A stretch of DNA of 64,000 bases from Ceratotherium simum simum (Eukaryota; Chordata; Mammalia; Perissodactyla; Rhinocerotidae): the NCBI RefSeq assembly GCF_000283155.1, contig NW_004454180.1, forward strand, positions 18,236,640-18,300,639, given 5' to 3'. The notes beneath the pieces are model-generated. The model made no database searches. It saw only the letters and a list, made by a program, of their open reading frames with translations, and was not told where the DNA came from. Below, piece after piece: positions 11,701 to 24,012 of this stretch; the stretch's first letter is position 1; every line of letters begins with the position of its first letter. Position numbers and translations under genes: made by a program.

Positions 11701-12664
11701 GATAGGAAAGTCTGTCTCTAACTTGCCAGAGCCCCTGACTACACACAGCCCTGGCTTAAATTCTGCCCTCCGCGGGTCGAGGGGATCCCCCCACCCCTCG
11801 CTGAGTCCCCCAGGGTGGGAACGTGCTTACATCTCCAAGTATCCAGACAGCCAGCCCAGTCCCCGGGGGTGGGAGAACCCTCAATAAAGTTCTGAAATGC
11901 AAGGCTTCCTCCAGCCCAGTGTGGGTGCCCAACGTGCGTGGCAAGTGCCTGCTGCCTTATTTTATTTGCCTCCACTCCTCTTTGGAAAACAGAACAGGCA
12001 AACACATGTTAACTGATTCTTCAGCAAAGGGGCACTCCTGCCGATCTCTTCTCGGATTATTTTCATTTTATAGAATTCTCTGGTTTTCCGCTCAGGCAAT
12101 ATTAACTTTTGAAGAATTTCCCCCAAGAGCTTTTAAAAATTCAGAGAAGTTAAATTAAAACTAGATTTAAATCTGAGCATTTAAAGAAAGATTTTTTTTT
12201 TAATGGGGAGAGGATAGGTATTTATTTCAAGCACCTAATGTTTTTGATATTTGGGAGAATTTTATCTAAGATTTTCAGCAACCTTCTAATAGGTAATTGA
12301 CTTTCTCATTTTTTTCCTCCCTATTCCACTGTGGTTTGCTAGCTCTGTCTTCTGAAATTAACTTCCTAAAAGATTTGGGTCTTCCACTCCAGAATGCTGC
12401 ATCTAATGGGAGCTGTATTACTTGGGGCATACTAATACAGAATTATAAAGAACAACAATAAATGACATAATAAAACTAATGGAGTGTGATACATGCCATT
12501 TTAATAACATAAGCTTTCAACTTGGTATTTAAAAAGTGATTTTACAGTATTTTAAAAAGCAGAAAATAAGCTTTCCCACTTTGGAGGTAACAAAATCATA
12601 AAATTCCGTTTTAGCTAATATGTGGGTTTCCAGTTAAATTAATATTAAGTAACTGACAGAGAGA
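11701..12664. other. Intergenic, AT-rich, nothing recognised
   Basis: 12150-12660 is AT-rich with TTAAAA-type motifs and no repeat family I can name. Confidence 0.5.
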
Positions 12665-13130
12665 AAAGAAATGGGCCAAAATCTCCATAGCCAGGGATCC
12701 CAGAGTGGGGCTCCATTCCGGGGACTCGCCCTGCGCAGACCCCGCCGCTGGGGGCCACAGGGATCTGTCCTGGACCCCGGGGAGGTCCTTCAGCCAAGCG
12801 CCCCCTCAGGCCAGCTCGCGGCCGGTCATGGGGACCTGTCCTGGAGGCGCTGTGACTGCGGGGGCGCGTGGGGCGGGTGCAGCGGGAGGGGCGCCCGCAG
12901 AACCAGTCCCTGCCCCCCACACTAACCTCCCTTGAGACCCCGGTGGTCCACCCCCAGGAAGAGTCCCCGTGACCACCCCCCGGACCCCTCCCTCCCCACC
13001 CTCGGGGAGGGGGTCTCTGCGCCAACCCCTCCCTTGACCCCGCGCCCCCTCGCCGCGGCTCTCAGCCCCAAGCAGGCCCTCCCCACCGCCACCCAGCAGG
13101 GCCCCAGGACGCTCCTTCCCGTGGCAAGGG
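12665..13130. promoter_or_regulatory. CpG-rich island (orphan)
   Basis: GC is very high and CpG is frequent (for example CAGCTCGCGGCCGGTCATG and ACTGCGGGGGCGCG), in sharp contrast to the AT-rich flank before 12660. It lies about 11 kb beyond the ROR2 poly(A) site with no gene I recognise. Several long ORFs here are composition artefacts. It could be an unannotated promoter, an enhancer-type CpG island, or simply GC-rich DNA. Confidence 0.5.
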
Positions 13131-13156
13131 CCAGCTCCTTCCCGTGGCAAGGGCCA
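13111..13156. repeat. 23-bp perfect tandem duplication
   Basis: GCTCCTTCCCGTGGCAAGGG plus CCA is repeated twice head to tail at the edge of the CpG-rich island. Confidence 0.9.
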
Positions 13157-13224
13157 GTGGCAATGTCACCCCAGGTGTTGAACCTCAGGCTTGGCCACCT
13201 CGCATGCCTGTTCCCACTCCCCAG

Positions 13225-13330
13225 ACAGGTGTCACAGCCCTGTTCTTTGGGTTGCTTGATTCCCCTGGGCCTCAGTTTCCCCAGCTGCCAAGTGGGAACA
13301 GTGTGGCCTCCCTGTCTGGCTTTGGTGAGA
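13225..13330 (+). repeat. MIR-like fragment
   Basis: CCCCTGGGCCTCAGTTTCCC, CAGCTGCCAAGTGGGAACAG: the conserved MIR stretch. Confidence 0.6.
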
Positions 13331-15634
13331 GGGAGGGGAGATGAGGTAACTCAGCAGTTTCTCCTCAGAAGCTCATCCTCTCTCACCCCTTCCTGTCTCT
13401 CACCCCACCCCAATTGCATCAGTTTCCTGGTAAAAATGGTAGAGACCCTGAGTCTTTGGCCCAGGGCCTAACTCATACCTAGGGGGAGAAAAGAAAGAAA
13501 GAAAGAAATCTTAAAGAAACGCCAGATTTATAATTTAGTTTCTCCAAGAGAAAAAATAAATTGAAGGGCATGATGTTCTAGGGGCAATTTTATCCAAGTG
13601 GGTGCGCATCACAGGCTTCACAAAACACCCAACACAGAAAAAAGTCCATTAGATTGTGTTACCAAAAAAAAGAGATAGACCCTTCGGCAACTTCTGGATT
13701 TCTCAGGGTGACGTTCACTTAATCTGTCCCCTCACTCCTAAGAGGAACCCTCCTGCAGGATTCAGTGTTTATTCGAGAAAGTCAGAGAGACCGGGCGGCT
13801 CCCAGGCCTGGGATTTCCTTAGACTCAGGCCTACGTTTAAGCTTCCCCTGGGTCACCCGCCTCCCAGTTACCCACCTGATTGTTTCCGTGAGAGAGGTGG
13901 AAAGAATCGAGAAGCTTTCTCAAGGGTCCTGGGTCCTGGGTTGGGTCAAACAGAGAACCAAGATGTTAGCCAGTCTCACCCATACCTGTTGCTCAGCTAT
14001 AGGGTCATAGAATCATTAAAATGCTTTTTAAAAAAAATCATCAGGAATCAATAGTTACAAACTTACTTTTGACAAAAGAGAGAAAGAAAAGAAAACACGC
14101 TTTCAAAACTTCATTCCTTCTTTGTTGTGGAAGTGCCAATAAACGGTGATCGGTGGTGCCAAACGGGGGGCAGACAAAGCAGACAAGCCAGGCGCGGCCA
14201 GGGCACACACAGCGCACCGCTGAGGAACAGGCGTCCGCGGACAGTGGGATTCCAGGCCTCTGGGAGCCAGTTCTCTCACTGGGTGTGAAATTAAAGAAGT
14301 CAGTTCTCAATTCCCGTCCACGTCAGAAGATGATGGCCAGCTTTAGTTTTCCAGGATGATGGTCAGAGAAGAGAGCCTGTGACATCTCTGCTCTGGGGTT
14401 TTTATTCAGGTTGACTTTGTTGTCAGGTGTATGATTGATTATTGAAAACGTGCCCTAAGAAAAGACTAAACACTCCGTAAGGAACGAGGTTCTTTGTCTA
14501 TCAGCTCAAGCTTGGGATGGTTACTAAAATGCTCCGTGTTTGCTTATGTTTTTGACCTGCTCCTTCAGTTTCTGAAAGCTGCATTAACTCCTCCCACTAC
14601 ATCTGTCTATTCCTAGGAGTTGTTGCTTTGTGTATTTATCTGCCAAGCCTGGTGTGTAAACACCTGTGGCTTCCCTGACTTCTTCATGGATGCCCTCATT
14701 ATCTCTTTGAGTACTTTGACCTTAAATCCCACTGTATTTAACCTTCACAGTGACCTTCCTCTTTTTTTCTGTATGTTTTTAATCAATCTTTTTGACCTCA
14801 GGCCAATCACTTCACCTTCCTGGGGGGAGGGCTGGGCAGGCTGAGGATCTCTGCCTGAGGAGCACAGGGGACACTTGTGGCCCTGTGTGGAAGAACACCT
14901 GTCATTTGGCGACAAAAGTCACTGAGGGGTTAACCTCTGACAGACGCCAGCACCCAACATGAGCCCCGTTTCCTCCCATATCAATACTGGCGTCCTACTT
15001 TCCAGTCACAACGAAGACTAACACAGAGATTTTTCCTTGGCATGGGGGAGGTCATCTCGAAAATCTCAATACTTTCATTTCATGGCATTTATCCTAGGTT
15101 TATTTTCAACAACACATGTGCATTTGAATTCATGCAAACTGTGACCAAGACTTCTGGCCATAGAGCCTCGTGTGTGACAGCTTTATTACTTGGCTGCACT
15201 TCAAGTCCAGAAGAGAGGGGTTTCTGGGGAAACGTGACACTTTGTTCTCCCGGCTTCCATCGGCAGGCATAGACATGTGAGAGGACAGTCAGTGTGGTTC
15301 AGAGGAAAGCAAAAGGGGATGAGAACAGACAGGACTGTAGAGGCAAATAAAAGTGGATGCAGAGAAAGGGAGGGCAGACAGAACGTGCTGGCTCAGCAGG
15401 GCTCTGCGGAAGACGCTTCTCTCTGCCAGGCGCGGCGATGGGTCAGGGCTCTGTGCACAAGAGTGTTCACTGCAACATCATAATAGCAAACATTTAGAAG
15501 CAGCTTAGTACTCAACAAATGTAGAGGTGGAGAATTTCACTCACCAGAAATTCACCATGAGGATTTTCAGAAAGAAAAGCAGTCAGTGAGCAAAGAATTG
15601 TACTCTTTGTGGTGAATGCTGAGAGAGAGATTGC
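13331..15634. other. Intergenic, mostly single-copy
   Basis: A (GAAA)n tract lies near 13491-13507. ORFs at 13656-14054 and 14041-14310 are open by chance, with no domain recognised. Confidence 0.5.
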
Positions 15635-15671
15635 TTGTGTGTGTGTGTGTGCGCACGCGCGTGTGTGTGGT
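15635..15671. repeat. (TG)n with CG interruption
   Basis: TGTGTGTGTGTGTGTG followed by CGCACGCGCG and more TG: alternating purine-pyrimidine, a Z-DNA-prone tract. Confidence 0.95.
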
Positions 15672-17330
15672 GTCAGCCTCTGGCCATCTTCAAGACTCAA
15701 GGCAGATGGGGAGGAAGAGGAAGGAACAGAGAGGGAGGGAGGTGGGGAGACAGCAGCTACTCTGAGTTAGGAAATTCGGGAAAGGAATTTTAGGAGGCCT
15801 TCTTATTACTGTTCCTGGATCCCACATCATCATTTCTCTTAATTTCCTCTCCCAGTGTGCTGGAACACATCCTTATGTGACTTCTTAGCAAAGGGTAGGT
15901 GTGAGATAAACATTCTGGTCCTCACTACAGTCTGTCTTGACACTTGGTTGGGCAGAGAGATCTTACGGGGGGGGGCTATACAGGGCGTGGCAGGATGAAC
16001 GGCCTCGTCTTCATGCTGCTGTTTCCAGTGATTCCGATCTGACTCCAAATTTAAAGACCCTGCCCGGCAAGGCCTAGAAGTCACCCCAGCCCCCACCTAC
16101 TCCTGCTGGGGACACGGCAGAGAATAAACAGAGGGAGAAAATCTCTGCCCTGGGGACCTGACGTCCCGTGAGCCCACCTTTGCAGATGGGACTGACCTGG
16201 GGTGCTCGATCGAGGGGCGCCTGAGACACATTTTCTCCATTGATTTACATTTATATTTTGTTTGTTTATGTTTATATTTATTCCCCCTCTCTTAAATTGG
16301 TGCACCAAGCTGCTCTCTTGCCACTTTTTCCGGCTGTAAACTCAAATTATTTTAGGGAAAGAAGGAAATATGTAAGGCTCTCAATGGATTAATCAGAATT
16401 CATTTTCTAGTGGCCTCTAGTGGCGTTTCTCAGAGCTGCATCACTTCTGTTTGGAAACAGGGACCAAGAGAGGCTGAGGAGCACCCCCCACCCCCACCCG
16501 CTGCCGCCCGCCTGCGGCGTGGGACCGGCTCCCAGCAGCTGCCCTGGGCGGAGCTCAGAGCTCTGCTTGAAGGACAGAAAGTTCCGGACAGACCGTTCCT
16601 GTGAAGCTAATCATATGTGGCAAGATTGGCTTCTTGTGCCCCATAAAAATCAAAATTACTCCCCACCAGTTTCTTTCTTCCCTTCTCCATGACCCTGTGA
16701 TCCTAACCTCGTCGTGAACTGGAAATTCACAGTTAATAGGGATGTATTTTTTTTTTTTTTAATAGTGAGAGTGCATTTCTCGGTTTTCTGTTATTCTCTC
16801 TTGCATCAGTGAACTGTCTATGTTACTATACCTGATGTTTGTGTTTCCAGTTCAAGAGGGTGAAAAAGCCATTACTGACTACACGGAAAGGGACATTGAA
16901 GACAAACCTTTTTGGGTGATTCTTGGTGACAGAAGTTTTCAGATGCATATTTGGTGCGTAAAGACCAGATTATTTAAACTACCCACTCAGGCCAAGGAAG
17001 CTCCTGACCCTGCTGTGTCTTCTCAGAGAAGTGAACACCACAGACATTACAGAATGGACTTGGTGCTGGGTCCATCTGCCGGTGCACTCCGTCCTCTGTG
17101 TGACCCTGGCAGCAGGCCCCCGGCAGGCCACCATCAGCATTTGTCACCAAATTAATCTAATAATCTCGCCTCAGATCAGTGTGGGGGGTATCTCGTCATG
17201 ATTTCTGTGGCCCAATCTGTAAGACTGCACGTTTGCATTTGGGACAGAGCGGTTCACCCACCATTAAATCCGTATCTGCTGCTCTGAAGAACTGCATTAG
17301 CTGCAGGACAGCAGAAGCAGAGCGTTTCTC
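15672..17330. other. Intergenic, nothing firm
   Basis: One exon-like stretch starts after TTTGTGTTTCCAG at 16850 and stays open to 17155; I recognise no protein in it. Confidence 0.5.
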
Positions 17331-17349
17331 ATAAGCACGCTAGTTCTTT

Positions 17350-17680
17350 TGCACATACCAGGTTTTCATGTTCGGTTATTTTAACAAAAAATGTCCTCAT
17401 TCATAATCGAATTAAAGAAATTTATTAAAAGACTACAACCTGTGCAGTGAATATGCATATTTATGGGGCCTGCATAATCAGCCCAGCTCTTATCAGATCA
17501 CTGTGTCTCATAAAACAAACATGGTAAATTGTATTTTGGAGGAAAGAAATGTGACGTTTATCTTATGCTAATAAAATCCATACTGAAAACTATTTTAAGG
17601 GGTCACGCAGAGGACAGAGGGGACCGGCAGATGGATCTGCTAAGTTATCCTTATCAGATAATAATTAAAACTTGAAGAAC
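17350..17680. promoter_or_regulatory. Candidate enhancer, homeodomain/GATA motif cluster
   Basis: Closely spaced AT-core motifs: ATAATCGAATTA, ATGCATATTTATGGGGCC (octamer-like and TTTATGG), GCATAATCAG, CTTATCAG twice (GATA), GCTAATAAAAT and AGATAATAATTAAAA. No repeat family fits. The position 3' of a developmental gene makes an enhancer plausible; this is inference only. Confidence 0.35.
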
Positions 17681-17950
17681 ATTTATCTGAATGCAAAAAA
17701 AAAAAACACCATTGCTCTCCCTGGTGAGACATGGGCCTTGCAGATGGAGCCCACAGGAGCCCGAATCCCCTCAGAGCCCTCCAGGGCCGGGGGAGCTCAG
17801 AGAGAACGTCGACTGTGTCGCGGGAGCCTGTGAGGGCAGTAGCCAGGAAAAAGCAACAATGCTGATATTTACTGTGAAGAAATGCTGGACCAGTTTGTGC
17901 TCCTGCCCAGCTTCCTGCTTCTCGTGTTGCCACATCTTCTTGATGTGCAC

Positions 17951-18143
17951 TTTTTTTTTTGGTGAGGAAGATTAGCCCTGAGCTAACATCTGTGCCCATT
18001 TTCCTCTATTTTGTATATGGGACACCACCACAGCATGGCTTGACAAGCGATGTGTAGGTCCACGCCTGGGATCCGAACCCACAAATCCTGGGCCGCCAAA
18101 GCGGAGCACACGAACTTAACCACTACGCCACCAGGCCGGCTCC
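17951..18143 (-). repeat. ERE-family SINE, older copy
   Basis: Poly-T, GTGAGGAAGATTAGCCCTGA, GGGATCCGAACCCACAAATC and CACCAGGCCGGCTCC: the reverse of the ERE consensus. It lacks part of the middle and is more diverged. The flanks GAYGTGCACTTTT (17942-17954 and 18145-18157) are the duplication. Confidence 0.88.
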
Positions 18144-18439
18144 AGACGTGCACTTTTGAGACTGAATGAGAAAGTAGGCAGGAGGTTGGTGTCACAACAG
18201 CCCTCCCCTGCCCCTCCACCTCCCTGGGACCAAGGTGGACGGAGGAGCTGGGTGGGAAAGGTGGGTCAGTGGCAGTGCCACCAGGAGGATGGCCTGGGTT
18301 CCGGGGCTGGGGGACTGGCGAGGCTGAGTCTGCAGGCAGCGCCTGGGCAGACGAAGGAGGGAAGGCCGGCCTCCTGGGAGGGGCAGGGCGCCGGCACTCG
18401 GTGGAGTGGTCTCGGAAGAGAAGCCACAAAGGAGGGCTC

Positions 18440-18990
18440 CTAACCTTTTCTGCACCACGGACATGATCCTTTGCACTTGGGTCCCTTCTCCGAATACATG
18501 GTTTTAATGCAGAAAATAGAACACTCAAATTACAAAGGAAATATCTATAGTGAAATTATCAAAATATTTAGAAAACAATATTATGGTGTAAGATACATGC
18601 TTCTGTGTTAACTCAGTAACCAGACTTCACGGCAGGCCTGATAACAGGTGTACTCTGGGAGCAGTGACAGCGGAACAAAAGGCCGAGGCACCTGCCACTA
18701 CCACAACGTGACATGAAAAGAACCGATTTTTACTGGCGACCAGCCACGGGGACAGTGAACACATCTTTGGGTTTTTTCCTACATTTGTAATAAGAGGAAA
18801 TGCTACATTTCAGGTAGAGGTTAGTGAAATGAACATGAGATTTTTCCCACCAATGTTCACAGGCAGGCCCGGGGTCTTGGGTACTGGGGTGGGCCCCCCC
18901 ATGTGTCCTGAGATCCAGGAAAGGTTGGGGTCTCCGGAGGGAGGCAGGGCTGTGCCTCCAAAGACTCAGCCACCTGTAGTCACAAGTTCT
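18440..18990 (+). repeat. Ancient interspersed repeat, family unnamed
   Basis: It starts CCTAACCTTTTCTGCACCAC and includes AAATTACAAAGGAAATATC, TTATCAAAATATTTAG, GGAAATGCTACATTTCAG and AGAGGTTAGTGAAATGAAC. I have a general memory of this as a widespread old mammalian repeat, probably a DNA transposon, but cannot name it. Confidence 0.4.
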
Positions 18991-19399
18991 AGACGATGAC
19001 GCTGGGACCAAGCCCCCCAGAGGGGTCAGTCTGTTCTTTGTCACTTGCAAGTGCAGGGACCTGATCTAATGACACCTGTGTGACCCTCATCAGTTGACAC
19101 AGTGGGGCTCTGCCCAAGGCGTCATTGCACAGCCAATACTACTGCCCCAGGGAGACCACAATACTGTTATTACAATATTTCTTGTTCAAAAACCTTCCTC
19201 CTAAGAAAGTAGGGATGTTTCCTATCTTGTTCACCACTGAATCCAGCCAGCTGCAAATGCTCAGGAAATACTTGTTGAATGACTGTATCAACAAACCAAT
19301 GAGGGGCATTTGGTGAGAATTAATAAAACAATGCATAGAATTTGCCCTGCAACCTCAGTCCTTTCATGTAATGTTTTCTTTTGATATTCTTATAAGTAG

Positions 19400-20075
19400 A
19401 TGGCTCTAATTAAAACAAAACAGATGATAACAAGAGCTGGCAAACACATGGAGAAGCGAGCCCTCATTCATTGCTGGTGGGAAGGCAAAATGGTGCAACC
19501 ACTTTGGAAAATAGTTTGGAAGTTTCTTCAAAAGATCAATGATTTTTCCATATGACCCTGCAATTCTCCTCCTAGGAATCCACCCAAGAGAAATGAAAAC
19601 ATATGTCCACCTACGAACATACACAAATGTTCATAGCAGCATTATTCACAATAGCCTCAAACTGGAAAAACCCTAATGTCCATCGATGGATGAATGGATG
19701 GATGACTGGATAAACAAAATGTGGTCCCTCCACACGGTGGCATACTAGTCAGCAATAACATGAACTTCTGATACGTGCTACAACGTGGATGAACCTCAAA
19801 AACATTCTAAGTAGAAGCTGGAAGCCAAATGCTACATATGGTATGCTTCCATTTATCCGAAATGTCCAGAAAAGAAAAATCCATTCAGACAGAAAACAGA
19901 GCAGATGGCCCCAGGGCTGACAAGCATGAAAGATCCTTGTGTGATGGAAATGTTCTAAAATTAGATTAGGGTGAAGGCTGCACACTCTGCGAATTTACTA
20001 AAAATCACTGAATTGTACACTTAGAATGGGTGATTTTTACAGAAGTAAATTATAGCACAATTAAGCTGTTAAAAA
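19400..20075 (+). repeat. L1 3' end
   Basis: GAGCTGGCAAACACATGGAG, CTCATTCATTGCTGGTGGGA, GTTCATAGCAGCATTATTCA, AATGGATGGATGACTGGAT and TCACTGAATTGTACACTTAG, in consensus order, ending in an A-rich tail. Confidence 0.85.
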
Positions 20076-20079
20076 AAAA

Positions 20080-21560
20080 GTGGTGCCTCAGTCTTCTCTA
20101 AGATTCCCAGGGGGACTAGGTGAGCTCCAAGATTTCCACCTAAAGGAAAGGCAAGAGCCTTGCCTGGGGCCAGAACTAACTCTTGTCACAAAATGCGGGG
20201 TCTCCGGTGTTAGAAGTGTGAGGTTGCAGCGTGGAAGACACTGGAAACAGGATGACGGCCAGACGTGGAAGGGCCCGCGGCCTCCCTCAGGCTGTCTATC
20301 TGCAGGGGGGTATGCCCGCTATTCCCAGCCTGTGAAAGTCACACAGACACCTACGAATGTCTAACTGAGTGCCGGGGCTGAAGTCTGCCTCTGCATGATT
20401 ACGGGAAAAGCTCTATCAGGCAAATTGAGGCTGGAAATCAGACAGTAGGAGGATGCTTCCTGAACACAAAAACCCTCTTTCAGGCAATTTGCATGTTAGT
20501 CTCTTCAGTCTTTTATGTGGCTCCTGTAGTCTAATTTGGATTATTTTGTGTATCTCAAAGTAAGGGTGAATTTCCTTAACAAATTTATGGTTCCACATTC
20601 TTATTAGTTTAGACTGGCTTTCCCCCAAAGGGGCGGCTTCAGTGCAGTTTCCAGTAAAGACCCCACAGCAGGGAGACATCAAAATATAAAATGCAGTAAA
20701 AAAAAAAAAGTTATGGTAAGATAATTGTTAAAACCTGGTCAACACAGAGCTGACAGGAACGGGGGGCTGCCTCTCCCTCCCCCGAATTTCTCTTTTACCC
20801 ACCTGGACGCTGGCTCCCTTCCCACTTTCCATCTAGACCTGAGAAATCCCATTAAAGCTGGTACCACAGTTCATCTGAATTCAGCTCCTGGGTGGACGCA
20901 GTGGTGACCTGGGGGGAAGTGAGGGGAGGTGTTTGCCATCCTGGGGTGGGGCTGCTGTATTTCCATGGAGGGAGGGCGTAGTTGTCATCCTGGGGGTGGG
21001 GAGGTGTTGCAGTTGACTTCTGGAGTTCCAAGGAAGTGGTCATTTGGTCCCATCCCACCCCTGGGTACCTGCATTTGCCCCCAAGTCCTTCCAACACCCA
21101 AGGGATGGTTCTGAATCTACCTCTCTGCATCTGGGCAACATTTTTCACTAAAATCTCAGCACTTAGACTGGGAAAGAGAGTGATCAGGACAAATTAGTGA
21201 AAAAACAATACTAATGAGTTGAAAATGTTAACTTGCCCTGTCTTTTCAAAAACATGCATTAGAGCTGAGCCAAGTGTCCCCGGGCCGGCTCTGTGCACAG
21301 CCTTCTCCCCACCCACGCCTGCAGGAGAACAGCACTCCGGGGCTGGGGTCCCGGACCGGCCCTTTGAGACAGCACGGTGGCAGTGCACACTGCAGGTCCC
21401 CGTGGGAGGCGATACCGCCCCCTTACAATTCCTGCCCTCACTCACTAGCAGGGCCATTCTAGAAACACCTCCTGCAGACACACCCCCGTCCACTGACAGG
21501 CAACAATCCCCACGGTGCACTGCTACACGACAAAAGCAAGGCGGAGAACAATTTGTAGAG
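20080..21560. other. Intergenic, nothing recognised
   Basis: 20905-21010 has an imperfect tandem unit around CATCCTGGGGGTGGGG. Overlapping ORFs at 21194-21578 on both strands are not recognised. Confidence 0.5.
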
Positions 21561-21569
21561 AAGGTACCA

Positions 21570-21790
21570 CTTATGTAAAAAAAAAAGAGATAAATATAAG
21601 AACATATAGGTATGTTTACTTATACAGACACAAAAAACTGGGCAGATCCACAAGAAGCCAATAACAGTCATTACTTGGAGTCGGGGGAAGGCGGGGGATG
21701 GGAGAGGGACTTCTCACTGTGTCTTTAAACTATATGAATGTATTAGCTATTCAGTAAAAGAAATGAAATTGAAAAAGAAATACAATATTG
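21570..21790 (+). repeat. Probable L1 3' UTR fragment
   Basis: GGGATGGGAGAGGGACTTCT, ACTGTGTCTTTAAACTATAT and GAATGTATTAGCTATTCAG with an A-rich end resemble old L1 3' UTRs. Confidence 0.4.
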
Positions 21791-21799
21791 TAAAAGCGC

Positions 21800-23150
21800 T
21801 GTTGTCTTAAGTGTGAACCCCTGACAGTTAGGCTCAAGTCCTTCTGTGCTGGTGTCAGGTGACCTAAATCCAGGCCTTCTCTACCTGAATAAAGCATTGC
21901 TCTTACTTCAAGAGCCCATTACTGAGCACGGCTGACCTCATGGCTCTCAGTGACAGGGTTTTGAGATAACGCTCTGAAGTCAATTTACTCTGATACAACC
22001 TCCTTCTCACAAGTTCATCTCAAAAAAGGTTTCAGATGTGTCCATAAGAAGCTCACATAGAACCAACGTCTGTGTAAGATTCGTTTTGGACACAATTGTA
22101 AAATCACAAACTGTCCAAAAACAGCTATCAATACTGAATGGAGAGGTGGAACAAACCCCAAGGCAGCACATTGAGACAGTGCGTCCCTGTGGAGAGAAAG
22201 TTTTTCTGGATTTAGTGGGAAGTGGTTGTATACTGTGGCATTTAGTCAAATACTCTAAAATTAGTACAGAAAAGTTAGCCATGGCCCTGTCAGATCGTTT
22301 CAACAAGGATGGTTTATCAAAAAACACAAGGAGTGTACAAGGTATTTGTGGCTTCACTGGCTTGATTAAAACTCAGTAGCTGTGGAAATCTCCCTCTTGT
22401 GGGAGGCAGCCTGCTGGGTGGAACGGACGAGTGACATTATCTGAATCACACAACTTAGCTCTAAAATCAGTTGTTCTGGAACACCCCAATTAAGTCACTT
22501 TTGTTCAACTGCATGAACTTTAAAAGCTCAATAATCTTCCTAAAGATGCATCAAGATTTTACAGTTAGAATGAGCCATAGCAAACAAATGCTATATTTAG
22601 CAAAAAAAAAAATCCCCCAAATCAAAACCTCCCCCACTCCACCAAAAAACCCTCCGAACGTCTTTTGCAGAACCTGGCTGCTTGCTCTGCGGTGCTGTCA
22701 GCGGGCTGCAGCCTCCCGGTCATGTCTGGGGGCTGAGGGACGGTAAACTTAAGCAGTGGCTCGCCTTCCCGACTGTGCAGCCAGAGGACTATTTCCCATT
22801 TTTCACTCTCAGGTCTCAGCTCAACAGTTAAACCATCAGGTGGACCAAATTAGAGATAAATCAAGTTCCTCTTTCAGATCAGTGGAAGTGGGAAGTGGCT
22901 CCATTTCACTCTGACTTCTTTTAATATGCGATCTGGACCACACTTGCCGGGAGAGGGGCTCCGAGGGGACCCCAGTCATCACCCCAATCACATTCCTTCC
23001 TTCCGCCAAGCAGGGAAGAGTCCTCTCTGATTTCAGGATGTACACATTTTCTTTCTTGCTTTGTGTGTGGCTCTATCCGTGAGCAGCATTATGCTACAGC
23101 AGTGGGGTGAGGGGTGTACAGCACAGACCTGAAGTTCAGGATGACCCGAG
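21800..23150. other. Intergenic, nothing recognised
   Basis: 22007-22380 is open on both strands (113 and 116 codons) with no family recognised. Confidence 0.5.
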
Positions 23151-23154
23151 GTGC

Positions 23155-23345
23155 TGGACAATCCAGATCAATCAATTCTGTGCCTCAGTGGCTCTCCGTG
23201 GACCCTGACTACAGCATCAGCACCCTCTGGGTGCTTGTTAGAGATGCCCTTTCTTGGCCCCGCCCAGACATGCCTGGGAGCAGCGAGGGTAGTGCTCCTC
23301 TTGTGACAAGCCCTGGGAGAGATTCTGAGGCAGGCTAAAGAACCA
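23155..23345 (+). repeat. MER5-type (hAT-Charlie) fragment
   Basis: AGTGGCTCTCCGTGGACC, CAGCATCAGCACCCTCTGGG, TGCTTGTTAGAGATGCCC and GAACCACTGCC follow the MER5A consensus. Confidence 0.65.
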
Positions 23346-24012
23346 CTGCCCACATTCGGGAAGCAAACTCCTAGCTGAGCCCCGCCGGGCCCCAGGGCTG
23401 TGGACCCACTCCAATAAACACAGAAACCTCCCAGGCGACATTTGGGGGAAGGGCCAGGGCCTGGGGGCCGTTTGCTGGCTGGCAGAAGGCCTCCAGGCCT
23501 CACCCAGGCTGCGGTGGTGTTACAGTGCCCCTCCCCCAACTGGAAGCCCTGGAGCCACTGACCCCCCCAGATGACCCTGGTCCAGGTGTACTCTGGCTCA
23601 GAGGGCGCACTGCCAAGGACCAGAGGCACAGGTGGCCCGGGCAGGGAGTGAAGGGGGCCCGTTCCCCCTCACTGCCTCACCCCCCCAGCCCTGCTCCAGG
23701 GCCCTGGGAAGTGCCAGGCTCCAGGGCTAAAAACGTCAGGGACCCTGGGACCTCAGGAGGGGAGAGCTGTTTAAAACCAACACCAACCTCACATCATCTG
23801 CAATCGCTTCACCCAGAGACCTTACCAAGGGAAAAGCAGTGGAACTGGTTCCCATCATTCCTCTGCCAACGCACAGCCACACTCAAATGGAGGCGCTGGC
23901 TCTGGACAAGCCCCCCCAGCCCCCGCAAGGGCTCCGCCCGACCATCACCGGCCGGCGTCTCCATCACGCAGCACCTCCCGCTGCCCGACATCCTCACAAG
24001 CTGCAGAGAGCC
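23346..24012. other. GC-rich flank just beyond the ROR2 poly(A) site
   Basis: A 199-codon frame across 23525-24124 has no recognisable domain and runs antisense into the 3' UTR. I treat it as non-coding. Confidence 0.55.

Noticed and set aside
12645..13471. Overlapping Pro/Gly/Arg-rich ORFs up to 179 codons on both strands
   Set aside because: Low-complexity products of a CpG-rich island with no domain or splice structure.
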